Source: Nemertoderma westbladi (Eukaryota > Xenacoelomorpha > Nemertodermatida > Nemertodermatidae). Taken from it: a DNA stretch of 64,000 nt. Below the pieces are notes generated by a model. It was not told where the DNA came from. It saw nothing but the letters and a program-made list of their open reading frames with translations, and did not search any database. Below are positions 26,101-39,224 of the stretch, piece by piece. Made by a program: the position numbers and the translations under genes. The stretch's first letter is position 1, and every line of letters starts with the position of its first letter. The DNA lies in contig JAUCBJ010001286.1 of the NCBI GenBank assembly GCA_032718475.1, forward strand, positions 62,001-126,000, written 5' to 3'.

Positions 26101-29100
26101 CCGTATGCACCTCTACACTTGTTCTGTATCCATTTCTATACTAGTTCCGTATGCGTCTGTACTAGTTCTGTATACACGTCTATACTAGTTCCGTATGCAC
26201 CTCTACACTTGTTCTGTATCCATTTCTATACTAGTTCCGTATGCACCTCTACACTTGTTCTGTATCCATTTCTATACTAGTTCCGTATGCGTCTGTACTA
26301 GTTCTGTATACACGTCTACACTAGTTCCGTATGCACCTCTACACTTGTTCTGTATCCAATTCTACACTAGTTCCGTATGCGTCTGTACTAGTTCTGTATA
26401 CACGTCTACACTAGTTCCGTATGCACCTCTACACTTGTTCTGTATCCATTTCTATACTAGTTCCGTATGCGTCTGTACTAGTTCTGTATACACGTCTACA
26501 CTAGTTCCGTATGCACCTCTACACTTGTTCTGTATACATTTCTACACTAGTTCCGTATGCACCTCTACACTTGCTCTGTATCCATTTCTATACTAGTTCC
26601 GTATGCACCTCTACACTTGCTCTGTATCCATTTCTATACTAGTTCCGTATGCACCTCTACACTTGTTCTGTATCCATTTCTACACTAGTTCCGTATGCGT
26701 CTGTACTAGTTCTGTATACACGTCTACACTAGTTCCGTATGCACCTCTACACTTGTTCTGTATCCATTTCTATACTAGTTCCGTATGCGTCTGTACTAGT
26801 TCTGTATACACGTCTACACTAGTTCCGTATGCACCTCTACACTTGTTCTGTATCCATTTCTATACTAGTTCCGTATGCGTCTGTACTAGTTCTGTATACA
26901 CGTCTATACTAGTTCCGTATGCACCTCTACACTTGTTCTGTATCCATTTCTATACTAGTTCCGTATGCACCTCTACACTTGTTCTGTATCCATTTCTATA
27001 CTAGTTCCGTATGCACCTCTACACTTGTTCTGTATCCATTTCTACACTAGTTCCGTATGCGTCTGTACTAGTTCTGTATACACGTCTACACTAGTTCCGT
27101 ATGCACCTCTACACTTGTTCTGTATCCATTTCTATACTAGTTCCGTATGCGTCTGTACTAGTTCTGTATACACGTCTACACTAGTTCCGTATGCACCTCT
27201 ACACTTGTTCTGTATCCATTTCTATACTAGTTCCGTATGCGTCTGTACTAGTTCTGTATACACGTCTACACTAGTTCCGTATGCACCTCTACACTTGTTC
27301 TGTATACATTTCTATACTAGTTCCGTATGCACCTCTACACTTGCTCTGTATCCATTTCTATACTAGTTCCGTATGCGTCTGTACTAGTTCTGTATCCATT
27401 TCTACACTAGTTCCGTATGCGTCTGTACTAGTTCTGTATATACACGTCTACACTAGTTCCGTATGCACCTCTACACTTGTTCTGTATCCATTTCTATACT
27501 AGTTCCGTATGTACCTCTACACTTGTTCTGTATCCAATTCTACACTAGTTCCGTATGCGTCTGTACTAGTTCTGTATACACGTCTACACTAGTTCTGTAT
27601 ACACGTCTACACTAGTTCCGTATGCACCTCTACACTTGTTCTGTACCCAATTCTACACTAGTTCCGTATGCGTCTGTACTAGTTCTGTATACACGTCTAC
27701 ACTAGTTCCGTATGCACCTCTACACTTGTTCTGTACCCAATTCTACACTAGTTCCGTATGCGTCTGTACTAGTTCTGTATACACGTCTATACTAGTTCCG
27801 TATGTACCTCTACACTTGTTCTGTATCCATTTCTATACTAGTTCCGTATGCACCTCTACACTTGTTCTGTATCCATTTCTATACTAGTTCCGTATGCGTC
27901 TGTACTAGTTCTGTATACACGTCTACACTAGTTCCGAATGCACCTCTACACTTGTTCTGTATCCATTTCTACACTAGTTCCGTATGCGTCTGTACTAGTT
28001 CTGTATATACACGTCTACACTAGTTCCGTATGCACCTCTACACTTGTTCTGTATCCATTTCTATACTAGTTCCGTATGCGTCTGTACTAGTTCTGTATAT
28101 ACACGTCTACACTAGTTCCGTATGCACCTCTACACTTGTTCTGTATCCATTTCTATACTAGTTCCGTATGCGTCTGTACTAGTTCTGTATACACGTCTAC
28201 ACTAGTTCCGTATGCACATCTACACTTGTTCTGTATCCATTTCTACACTAGTTCCGTATGCGTCTGTACTAGTTCTGTATATACACGTCTACACTAGTTC
28301 CGTATGCACCTCTACACTTGTTCTGTATCCATTTCTATACTAGTTCCGTATGCGTCTGTACTAGTTCTGTATCCATTTCTACACTAGTTCCGTATGCGTC
28401 TGTACTAGTTCTGTATATACACGTCTACACTAGTTCCGTATGCACCTCTACACTTGTTCTGTATCCATTTCTATACTAGTTCCGTATGCGTCTGTACTAG
28501 TTCTGTATCCATTTCTATACTAGTTCCGTATGCGTCTGTACTAGTTCTGTATATACACGTCTACACTAGTTCCGTATGCACCTCTACACTTGTTCTGTAT
28601 CCATTTCTATACTAGTTCCGTATGCACCTCTACACTTGTTCTGTATCCATTTCTATACTAGTTCCGTATGCGTCTCTACTAGTTCTGTATACACGTCTAC
28701 ACTAGTTCCGTATGCACATCTACACTAGTTCCGTATGCGTCTGTACTAGTTCTGTATATACACGTCTACACTAGTTCCGTATGCACCTCTACACTTGTTC
28801 TGTATCCATTTCTATACTAGTTCCGTATGCGTCTGTACTAGTTCTGTATATACACGTCTACACTAGTTCCGAATGCACCTCTACACTTGTTCTGTATCCA
28901 TTTCTACACTAGTTCCGTATGCGTCTGTACTAGTTCTGTATATACACGTCTACACTAGTTCCGTATGCACCTCTACACTTGTTCTGTATCCATTTCTATA
29001 CTAGTTCCGTATGCGTCTGTACTAGTTCTGTATATACACGTCTACACTAGTTCCGTATGCACCTCTACACTTGTTCTGTATCCATTTCTATACTAGTTCC

Positions 29101-32100
29101 GTATGCGTCTGTACTAGTTCTGTATACACGTCTACACTAGTTCCGTATGCACCTCTACACTTGTTCTGTATCCATTTCTATACTAGTTGCGTATGCGTCT
29201 GTACTAGTTCTGTATATACACGTCTACACTAGTTCCGTATGCACCTCTACACTTGTTCTGTATCCATTTCTACACTAGTTCCGTATGCGTCTGTACTAGT
29301 TCTGTATATACACGTCTACACTAGTTCCGTATGCACCTCTACACTTGTTCTGTATCCATTTCTATACTAGTTCCGTATGCGTCTGTACTAGTTCTGTATA
29401 TACACGTCTACACTAGTTCCGTATGCACCTCTACACTTGTTCTGTATCCATTTCTATACTAGTTCCGTATGCGTCTGTACTTGTTCTGTATACACGTCTA
29501 CACTAGTTCCGTATGCACCTCTACACTTGTTCTGTATCCATTTCTATACTAGTTCCGTATGCACCTCTACACTTGTTCTGTATCCAATTATACACTAGTT
29601 CCGTATGCGTCTGTACTAGTTCTGTATATACACGTCTACACTAGTTCCGTATGCACCTCTACACTTGTTCTGTATCCATTTCTATACTAGTTCCGTATGC
29701 GTCTGTACTAGTTCTGTATACACGTCTACACTAGTTCCGTATGCACCTCTACACTTGTTCTGTATCCATTTCTATACTAGTTCCGTATGCACCTCTACAC
29801 TTGTTCTGTATCCATTTCTATACTAGTTCCGTATGCGTCTGTACTAGTTCTGTATACACGTCTACACTAGTTCCGTATGCACCTCTACACTTGTTCTGTA
29901 TCCATTTCTATACTAGTTCCGTATGCACCTCTACACTTGTTCTGTATCCATTTCTATACTAGTTCCGTATGCGTCTGTACTAGTTCTGTATATACACGTC
30001 TACACTAGTTCCGAATGCACCTCTACACTTGTTCTGTATCCATTTCTACACTAGTTCCGTATGCGTCTGTACTAGTTCTGTATATACACGTCTACACTAG
30101 TTCCGTATGCACCTCTACACTTGTTCTGTATCCAATTCTACACTAGTTCCGTATGCGTCTGTACTAGTTCTGTATACACGTCTACACTAGTTCCGTATGC
30201 ACCTCTACACTTGTTCTGTATCCATTTCTACACTAGTTCCGTATGCACCTCTACACTTGTTCTGTATCCATTTCTATACTAGTTCCGTATGCGTCTGTAC
30301 TTGTTCTGTATATACGTCTACACTAGTTCCGTATGCACCTCTACACTTGTTCTGTAACCAATTCTACACTAGTTCCGTATGCACCTCTACACTTGTTCTG
30401 TATCTATTTCTACACTAGTTCCGTATGCGTCTGTACTAGTTCTGTATACACGTCTACACTAGTTCCGAATGCACCTCTACACTTGTTCTGTATCCATTTC
30501 TACACTAGTTCCGTATGCGTCTGTACTAGTTCTGTATACACGTCTACACTAGTTCCGTATGCACCTCTACACTTGTTCTGTATCTATTTCTATACTAGTT
30601 CCGTATGCGTCTGTACTAGTTCTGTATCCATTTCTACACTAGTTCCGTATGTACCTCTACACTTGTTCTGTATCTATTTCTACACTAGTTCCGTATGCAC
30701 CTCTACACTTGTTCTGTATCTATTTCTACACTAGTTCCGTATGCACCTCTACACTTGTTCTGTATCCATTTCTATACTAGTTCCGTATGCGTCTGTACTA
30801 GTTCTGTATACACGTCTACACTAGTTCCGTATGCACCTCTACACTTGTTCTGTATCCATTTCTATACTAGTTCCGTATGCGTCTGTACTAGTTCTGTATA
30901 CACGTCTACACTAGTTCCGTATGCACCTCTACACTTGTTCTGTATCCATTTCTATACTAGTTCTGTATGTACCTCTACACTTGTTCTGTATCCATTTCTA
31001 TACTAGTTCCGAATGCACCTCTACACTTGTTCTGTATCCATTTCTATACTAGTTCCGTATGCGTCTGTACTAGTTCTGTATATACACGTCTACACTAGTT
31101 CCGTATGCACCTCTACACTTGTTCTGTATCCATTTCTATACTAGTTCCGTATGCGTCTGTACTAGTTCTGTATCCATTTCTACACTAGTTCCGTATGCGT
31201 CTGTACTAGTTCTGTATACACGTCTACACTAGTTCCGTATGCACCTCTACACTTGTTCTGTATCCAATTCTACACTAGTTCCGTATGCACCTCTACACTT
31301 GTTCTGTATCCATTTCTATACTAGTTCCGTATGCACCTCTACACTTGTTCTGTATCTATTTCTACACTAGTTCTGTATACACGTCTACACTAGTTCCGTA
31401 TGCACCTCTACACTTGTTCTGTATCCATTTCTATACTAGTTCCGTATGTACCTCTACACTTGTTCTGTATCCATTTCTATACTAGTTCCGTATGTACCTC
31501 TACACTTGTTCTGTATCCATTTCTATACTAGTTCCGAATGCACCTCTACACTTGTTCTGTATCCATTTCTACACTAGTTCCGTATGCGTCTGTACTAGTT
31601 CTGTATACACGTCTACACTAGTTCCGAATGCACCTCTACACTTGTTCTGTATCCAATTCTACACTAGTTCCGTATGCACCTCTACACTTGTTCTGTATCC
31701 ATTTCTATACTAGTTCCGTATGCACCTCTACACTTGTTCTGTATCCATTTCTATACTAGTTCCGTATGTACCTCTACACTTGTTCTGTATCCATTTCTAT
31801 ACTAGTTCCGTATGTACCTCTACACTTGTTCTGTATCCATTTCTATACTAGTTCCGAATGCACCTCTACACTTGTTCTGTATCCATTTCTATACTAGTTC
31901 CGTATGCGTCTGTACTAGTTCTGTATACACGTCTACACTAGTTCCGTATGCACCTCTACACTTGTTCTGTATCCATTTCTATACTAGTTCCGTATGCACC
32001 TCTACACTTGTTCTGTATCCATTTCTATACTAGTTCCGTATGCGTCTGTACTAGTTCTGTATACACGTCTACACTAGTTCCGTATGCACCTCTACACTTG

Positions 32101-35100
32101 TTCTGTATCCATTTCTATACTAGTTCCGTATGCTTCTGTACTAGTTCTGTATACACGTCTACACTAGTTCCGTATGCACCTCTACACTTGTTCTGTATCC
32201 ATTTCTACACTAGTTCCGTATGCGTCTGTACTAGTTCTGTATACACGTCTACACTAGTTCCGTATGCACCTCTACACTTGTTCTGTATCCATTTCTATAC
32301 TAGTTCCGTATGCGTCTGTACTAGTTCTGTATACACGTCTACACTAGTTCCGTATGAACCTCTACACTTGTTCTGTATCCATTTCTATACTAGTTCCGTA
32401 TGCGTCTGTACTAGTTCTGTATCCATTTCTATACTAGTTCCGTATGCGTCTGTACTAGTTCTGTATACACGTCTACACTAGTTCCGTATGCACCTCTACA
32501 CTTGTTCTGTATCCATTTCTATACTAGTTCCGTATGCACCTCTACACTTGTTCTGTATCCATTTCTATACTAGTTCCGTATGAGTCTGTACTAGTTCTGT
32601 ATACACGTCTACACTAGTTCCGTATGCACCTCTACACTTGTTCTGTATCCATTTCTATACTAGTTCCGTATGCGTCTGTACTAGTTCTGTATCCATTTCT
32701 ATACTAGTTCCGTATGCGTCTGTACTAGTTCTGTATACACGTCTACACTAGTTCCGTATGCACCTCTACACTTGTTCTGTATCCATTTCTATACTAGTTC
32801 CGTATGTACCTCTACACTTGTTCTGTATCCATTTCTATACTAGTTCCGTATGTACCTCTACACTTGTTCTGTATCCATTTCTATACTAGTTCCGAATGCA
32901 CCTCTACACTTGTTCTGTATCCATTTCTATACTAGTTCCGTATGCGTCTGTACTAGTTCTGTATACACGTCTACACTAGTTCCGTATGCACCTCTACACT
33001 TGTTCTGTATCCATTTCTATACTAGTTCCATATGTACCTCTACACTTGTTCTGTATCCATTTCTATACTAGTTCCGTATGCACCTCTACACTTGTTCTGT
33101 ATCCATTTCTATACTAGTTCCGTATGCGTCTGTACTAGTTCTGTATACACGTCTACACTAGTCCCGTATGCACCTCTACACTTGTTCTGTATCCATTTCT
33201 ATACTAGTTCCGTATGCACCTCTACACTTGTTCTGTATCCATTTCTATACTAGTTCCGTATGCGTCTGTACTAGTTCTGTATGCACCTCTACACTAGTTC
33301 TGTATACACGTCTACACTAGTTCCGTATGCACCTCTACACTTGTTCTGTATCCATTTCTACACTAGTTCCGTATGCGTCTGTACTAGTTCTGTATACACG
33401 TCTACACTAGTTCCATATGCACCTCTACACTTGTTCTGTATCCATTTCTATACTAGTTCCATATGTACCTCTACACTTGTTCAGTATCCATTTCTATACT
33501 AGTTCCGTATGCACCTCTACACTTGTTCTGTATCCATTTCTATACTAGTTCCGTATGCGTCTGTACTAGTTCTGTATACACGTCTACACTAGTCCCGTAT
33601 GCACCTCTACACTTGTTCTGTATCCATTTCTATACTAGTTCCGTATGCACCTCTACACTTGTTCTGTATCCATTTCTATACTAGTTCCGTATGCGTCTGT
33701 ACTAGTTCTGTATGCACCTCTACACTAGTTCTGTATACACGTCTACACTAGTTCCGTATGCACCTCTACACTTGTTCTGTATCCATTTCTACACTAGTTC
33801 CGTATGCGTCTGTACTAGTTCTGTATACACGTCTACACTAGTTCCATATGCACCTCTACACTTGTTCTGTATCCATTTCTATACTAGTTCCGTATGCGTC
33901 TGTACTAGTTCTGTATACACGTCTACACTAGTTCCGTATGCACCTCTACACTTGTTCTGTATCTATTTCTACACTAGTTCCGTATGCGTCTGTACTAGTT
34001 CTGTATACACGTCTACACTAGTTCCGTATGAACCTCTACACTTGTTCTGTATCCATTTCTATACTAGTTCCGTATGCACCTCTACACTTGTTCTGTATCC
34101 ATTTCTATACTAGTTCCGTATGCGTCTGTACTAGTTCTGTATACACGTCTACACAAGTTCCGTATGCACCTCTACACTTGTTCTGTATCCATTTCTATAC
34201 TAGTTCCGTATGCACCTCTACACTTGTTCTGTATCCATTTCTATACTAGTTCCGTATGCGTCTGTACTAGTTCTGTATACACGTCTACACTAGTTCCGTA
34301 TGCACCTCTACACTTGTTCTGTATCCAATTCTACACTAGTTCCTTGCGTTTACACTAGTTCCGAATGCACCTCTACACTTGTTCTGTATCCATTTCTATA
34401 CTAGTTCCGTATGCACCTCTAGACATGTTCTGTATCCATTTCTATACTAGTTCCGTATGTACCTCTACACTTGTTCTGTATCCATTTCTATACTAGTTCC
34501 GTATGCGTCTGTACTAGTTCTGTATACACGTCTACACTAGTTCCGTATGCACCTCTACACTTGTTCTGTATCCAATTCTACACTAGTTCCTTGCGTTTAC
34601 ACTAATTCCGAATGCACCTCTACACTTGTTCTGTATCCATTTCTATACTAGTTCCGTATGCACCTCTAGACTTGTTCTGTATCCATTTCTATACTAGTTC
34701 CGTATGTACCTCTACACTTGTTCTGTATCCATTTCTATACTAGTTCCGTATGCGTCTGTACTAGTTCTGTATACACGTCTACACTAGTTCCGTATGCACC
34801 TCTACACTTGTTCTGTATCCAATTCTACACTAGTTCCGTATGCGTCTGTACTTGTTCTGTATACACGTCTACACTAGTTCCGTATGCACCTCTACACTTG
34901 TTCTGTATCTATTTCTACACTAGTTCCGTATGCGTCTGTACTTGTTCTGTATACACTTCTACACTAGTTCCTTGCGTTTACACTAGTTCCGAATGCACCT
35001 CTACACTTGTTCTGTATCCATTTCTACACTAGTTCCGTATGCGTCTGTACTAGTTCTGTATATACACGTATACACTAGTTCCGTATGCACCTCTACACTT

Positions 35101-35962
35101 GTTCTGTATCCATTTCTACACTAGTTCCGTATGCGTCCGTACTAGTTCTGTATACACGTCTACACTAGTTCCGTATGCACCTCTACACTTGTTCTGTATC
35201 CAATTCTACACTAGTTCCGTATGCGTCTGTACTTGTTCTGTATACACTTCTACACTAGTTCCTTGCGTTTACACTAGTTCCGAATGCACCTCTACACTTG
35301 TTCTGTATCCATTTCTACACTAGTTCCGTATGCGTCCGTACTAGTTCTGTATACACGTATACACTAGTTCCGTATGCACCTCTACACTTGTTCTGTATCC
35401 ATTTCTACACTAGTTCCGTATGCGTCCGTACTAGTTCTGTATACACGTCTACACTAGTTCCGTATGCACCTCTACACTTGTTCTGTATCCATTTCTATAC
35501 TAGTTCCGTATGCGTCTGTACTAGTTCTGTATACACGTCTACACTAGTTCCGTATGCGTCTGTACTAGTTCTGTATCCATTTATACACGTCTACACTTGT
35601 TCTACCTCCATTTCTACACTAGTTCCGTATGCGTCCGTACTAGTTCTGTATACACGTCTACACTAGTTCCGTATGCACCTCTACACTTGTTCTGTATCCA
35701 TTTCTATACTAGTTCCGTATGCGTCCGTACTAGTTCTGTATACACGTCTACACTAGTTCCTTGCGTTTACACTAGTTCCGTATGCCACTGCACTAGTTCC
35801 GCACGCACATAAACTAGTATCTCTATTCGAATTATACTGATTTCAATAGCAAAAACGCAGACGGATTTTTTATAATTTGTCATTGTGACAGATGTTAACG
35901 GTACCGGTATCAAGATATTAATGTAACATGTCCCATACTGAAGGAAAAATTTGTTAAGAAAA

Positions 35963-37549
35963 ATGGATAAAATTCCAGCAGTTATTCTAAACAATAACTG
36001 CCGATTATTAACGTTAAAAGAAATCTGCATTGTCAATATAACCCAGACATTGGCTGCAGGAATAGTTAATACAGAATCTAAGAAGTGGGAACACAACTTA
36101 GCTGAACACCAACTACAAGATCACAGAAACACCCTCCGTGACTGGCTGAAAGAACATGAACTCACTATTCACCTACACAATGATCTACGGAAGTTCATTT
36201 TACATTCATACGATATTGCGTTTGAAGAGTTATATATTATATACAAAAGGCTATCAGATACTGATGACCAGCTACAAATTCCATCATTGCTTGACATCAT
36301 GAAGACCTATAGAAATATATATTTCTATCAATGTTTTGGTAAACTTGATGTCAATCTTGGCGATGAGTTTCAAGTTGAATATTATCCCTATACATATATC
36401 AATGGAACTATACTGTTATACTGGCTCCCTCAATTAGCTTCTAAATTGAGGTCACTATCTGTTTCTCAATTAGATTACGACTATAACACAGCCCTTGACA
36501 TAATTTTTAACTTTGCTAAATATAATGTCCTCACAACTATAAAGATCAATGGAATAAATGATTCCATTCTTACTAGAATTATAAAGAACTGCCCAAACCT
36601 AGTGATTCTACACATACCTACATCAAGCATCACCTTCACTGGACTAGTGCCTCTTTATAATTTGCAAGAATTGCGGGAGCTGAATATTATATCGTGTATT
36701 AGTTTAGAAATTAATGAAATAATCAGTTTACATACGTTGCTCCATCGAGTCAACTTTATTATAGATAATACGGTATCGATATTTGAATGTTTAATTGGTA
36801 ACCAATTGGAACTTAAAATGCACATCGACGAAATTCGTTTTCCACATATTAGCATTGATGATCGCCACATTCAGGCATGCCTGAGACCGACAAATACTAC
36901 CCCAAATATCAGACAATTTCTTATTTATTTTAAGTCTACTATCAACAGTCTTACATTGAACATTCATGGTCGTGATTGGGATCTAGAAATATTTGAGTTC
37001 TTTGAATGTTTCCCTAACCTATCTCATTTGAAGATAGAGACGACTGGACAACACTTTCCCGAAGCTATGGCGCTAGCGGTTGCCAGAAGAATTGGTTTAC
37101 CTCAAGTCACGGATTTAACACTGGATTTGGCAGTAATTCGTCTTTCTTTAACTAAATTAGGCAACATGTTTACCAACTTAAAGACTTTGGACTACAGAGG
37201 TATATTTGATCACCCAACTAACCAAGTAGTTATGAATTCGCTCTATAGTCTCCGAATAGAAACATTACATGTCGACCGCATTCTATTATTGTCACTGCAA
37301 CGTCTGTATTCATTAAAAAAACTTTGGATTCGCATAACTGGAGTTAATTTTGGAGAGCCAGTGGACCAAACGTTGTCAGAAGTAACCGGGAATATCTTCG
37401 ATAGTGGTACATTCGATGATCTAGAGGCATTTAGTTTATTGTGTGACTCTGATTCTACGCCAGCAATAGAATACTTAGCTGGTTCTGTCTGGAGACGATG
37501 TATGAAGTTGCAGTATTTTAATGTGAAATGGCCAAACTTATTTGCCTAG
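35963..37549 (+). CDS. Leucine-rich-repeat-like protein, single exon, function unknown
   Basis: The frame from ATG 35963 (AAAAATGG context) to the stop at 37549 encodes 528 residues; an earlier in-frame TTG at 35951 is not a plausible start. Residues ~155-470 show irregular LRR-type spacing: ASKLRSLSVSQLDYD, LTRIIKNCPNLVILHIP, LYNLQELRELNII, FPNLSHLKIE, MFTNLKTLDYRG, LYSLKKLWIRI. This is the shape of F-box/LRR or FBXL-type proteins. The N terminus (LLTLKEICIVNITQTLA) resembles the short helix at the start of some LRR substrate adaptors, but I cannot show an F-box or BC-box. There is no signal peptide or membrane segment. The gene begins only ~150 bp after the satellite ends. AATAAA lies at 37771, 220 bp past the stop. 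Its AT-rich codon use matches its surroundings. I do not recognise an orthologue. Confidence 0.8.
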   Translation: MDKIPAVILNNNCRLLTLKEICIVNITQTLAAGIVNTESKKWEHNLAEHQLQDHRNTLRDWLKEHELTIHLHNDLRKFILHSYDIAFEELYIIYKRLSDTDDQLQIPSLLDIMKTYRNIYFYQCFGKLDVNLGDEFQVEYYPYTYINGTILLYWLPQLASKLRSLSVSQLDYDYNTALDIIFNFAKYNVLTTIKINGINDSILTRIIKNCPNLVILHIPTSSITFTGLVPLYNLQELRELNIISCISLEINEIISLHTLLHRVNFIIDNTVSIFECLIGNQLELKMHIDEIRFPHISIDDRHIQACLRPTNTTPNIRQFLIYFKSTINSLTLNIHGRDWDLEIFEFFECFPNLSHLKIETTGQHFPEAMALAVARRIGLPQVTDLTLDLAVIRLSLTKLGNMFTNLKTLDYRGIFDHPTNQVVMNSLYSLRIETLHVDRILLLSLQRLYSLKKLWIRITGVNFGEPVDQTLSEVTGNIFDSGTFDDLEAFSLLCDSDSTPAIEYLAGSVWRRCMKLQYFNVKWPNLFA

Positions 37550-38689
37550 GCTACTATCTACATTGAGAAAGAGCATCTTGCAAAATCTGCTGAATAATTT
37601 TATTGTATGTTTGTACACTTTAATTTGAATAAGATCCATGTGATGTATATGACATGTCTAGTTCCAGTTCATATTAACTTTCGTGTGTCATATATTTCAT
37701 GAATTTGTGACACCCATTACTCGAACCGCAGTCAACTCATTAATCGTTGTACCACCGCATTCTATTGTACAATAAAATATCATAGAACCCAATAACCAGG
37801 CATAGCACTTCCCTACCCCAAGAGACCAAAAATACCAAACCGGAATTCTCTCAGAGAAAACCATCCTATCAAATTTATCTATAAATTATAAATATATGTT
37901 TAGTATGCCAACGTCACTCACTTACATTATCATCGTTCATCAATAATCATAAGAAACCTTTTAACATTAGGACTAAAAATATATTTTTGCAGTACAAATG
38001 TGAACATACTAGGACATAGCAGAACAAATTAAATACAGCCCTAAAATAGACATAGACGATGACATATACACGAGTGAAAGGACAAGCAGAAATCATAATA
38101 ATTTAAGAAGTGAATGATTGTATTTTAATTATATTTTTAATTAAATTACATTCTTACCAGCCACCAAATTTTATTTATCTATTATAATCATGCATCCATA
38201 TGACTACCCTCCTGGGCTGGTAACCAGAATAAGGCTTAACCTCATCTTTACTTCTCCAGTAGCACCCACTGAATGGCCAATGTACCTTTAAAGCCCTGCA
38301 TTTGTCATATAAAAGCGGAGCTAGCTCAAGCTAGGTTCCAGCCCCGCCAGGATTCACTAATACTTTCGCCCAACTGTTTGCTTCGGCTTCCCCTCTTGCT
38401 GACCATGTGTTACTTCCTGCTGAAATTAGTGATGTCCTTGTACCTATATATAATCGAAATGCTGCATTGCAGCTGCTCTAAGAATGCTATTTCGGCTATC
38501 AGAAAAATTCTACCTTCACAACTCCCTATGGCACTCATGAATTTTGCGAGTTTATTTGCTTTTAAGATGTACCTCTAGAATGTTATAAGCTGTCCAACTA
38601 GACTAATTCACTAAGTCACTGTTAAGTCACTAGTCTAGTCTCAGTTAATACCCTAACACTCGGCTCCCCAATGCGACAAGGTGAGCTGA
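37550..38689. other. Intergenic between the LRR gene and the LINE
   Basis: Holds the LRR gene's presumed 3' UTR with AATAAA at 37771-37776, then AT-rich DNA. A 101-codon frame at 38273-38578 lies just before the LINE and may be its decayed 5' region. I cannot identify it. Confidence 0.45.
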
Positions 38690-38701
38690 GAGCTGACTGC
38701 C

Positions 38702-39224
38702 TTGGGAGATAAGCTTTCCCTTAGCGGAGCGTGTATTCAACGGCACCGAATGCGGACTGGACAGACTGATGAGGCTCTGATTAAGAACATGGGGGGCGGT
38801 TGGCGACTCGCCCTCGCATTAGCAGATGATAGTGGTAATGGTGTAATTGGTCTATTGATGAATCCAACTGCCCATGAAGCATTGTACAAAATAGACCAAA
38901 TCTCTAACCGCATCATCCATTGCCACTTCTCATGTTCTGGAGGACTGGCTAAGAAGTTTCCTAAAGTGGTTCTGATTGTGTGCTACTCTCCAAACTAGTG
39001 TTGCCCCAGTAGCGGACGTGGAAAATTTCTACCATATTCTACAAGCAGCTACTGATGGAGTGGATCAGCATGCATTCTTAACTTTCCTGGGTGACTTTAA
39101 TGCAAGTCTGCATCACTCGTCCACATCGCCCTGGGTCTATAGCATTAGTGTTAACCGAAATTCCATCCATCTTCAGGATTTCATCTCTGGAAATGGACTG
39201 TTTTCGGCTGGAACTCTACTGTAA
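38702..39224 (+). pseudogene. LINE endonuclease remnant
   Basis: Two overlapping frames (38702-38998 and 38976-39224) together cover part of an apurinic/apyrimidinic endonuclease-like domain: LLMNPTAHEALYKID, VVLIVCYSPN (core strand), then LTFLGDFNASLHHS. A frameshift lies between SPN and the GDFN block, and a stop follows SAGTLL. The remaining EN motifs (IDHILFR, SDHRLI) are in yet another frame downstream. Confidence 0.75.

Larger units (their letters stand above)
11866..35815 (+). repeat. ~24-kb satellite array, ~23-bp monomers in a 4-monomer (90/92-bp) higher-order repeat
   Basis: The whole stretch is tandem DNA. Four monomer types share the core (A/T)ACTAGTTC(C/T)GTAT. A (23 bp) ends GTATGCACCTC. 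B (23 bp) has ACTTGTTCTGTATCCATTTC. C (23 bp) ends GTATGCGTCTG. D (21 bp) ends GTATACACGTC, and a 23-bp D variant has ATAT in place of AT. The dominant order A-B-C-D gives a 90-bp (or 92-bp with long D) higher-order unit; A-B pairs and D-A pairs are sometimes repeated or dropped. Types A, C and D carry an ACTAGT hexamer. The minor variant CTTGCGTTTACACTAGTTCC recurs, for example at about 15967, 17048, 19021, 21237, 34343, 34972 and 35759. Monomers decay only at the two ends. The many short open frames inside it are a by-product of the period. Confidence 0.97.

Noticed and set aside
11866-35815. Dozens of plus-strand frames of 61-177 codons (LHLFCIHFYTSSVC-type)
   Set aside because: They are the direct result of a 90-bp period. 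They overlap, restart at every frame switch and have no independent start context, so they are not annotated as genes.
11866-35815. CRISPR array
   Set aside because: The ~23-bp units are continuous tandem repeats with no unique spacers, in an animal genome.
38273-38578. 101-codon frame as a gene
   Set aside because: It sits just before a dead LINE and has no motif; perhaps its 5' region.
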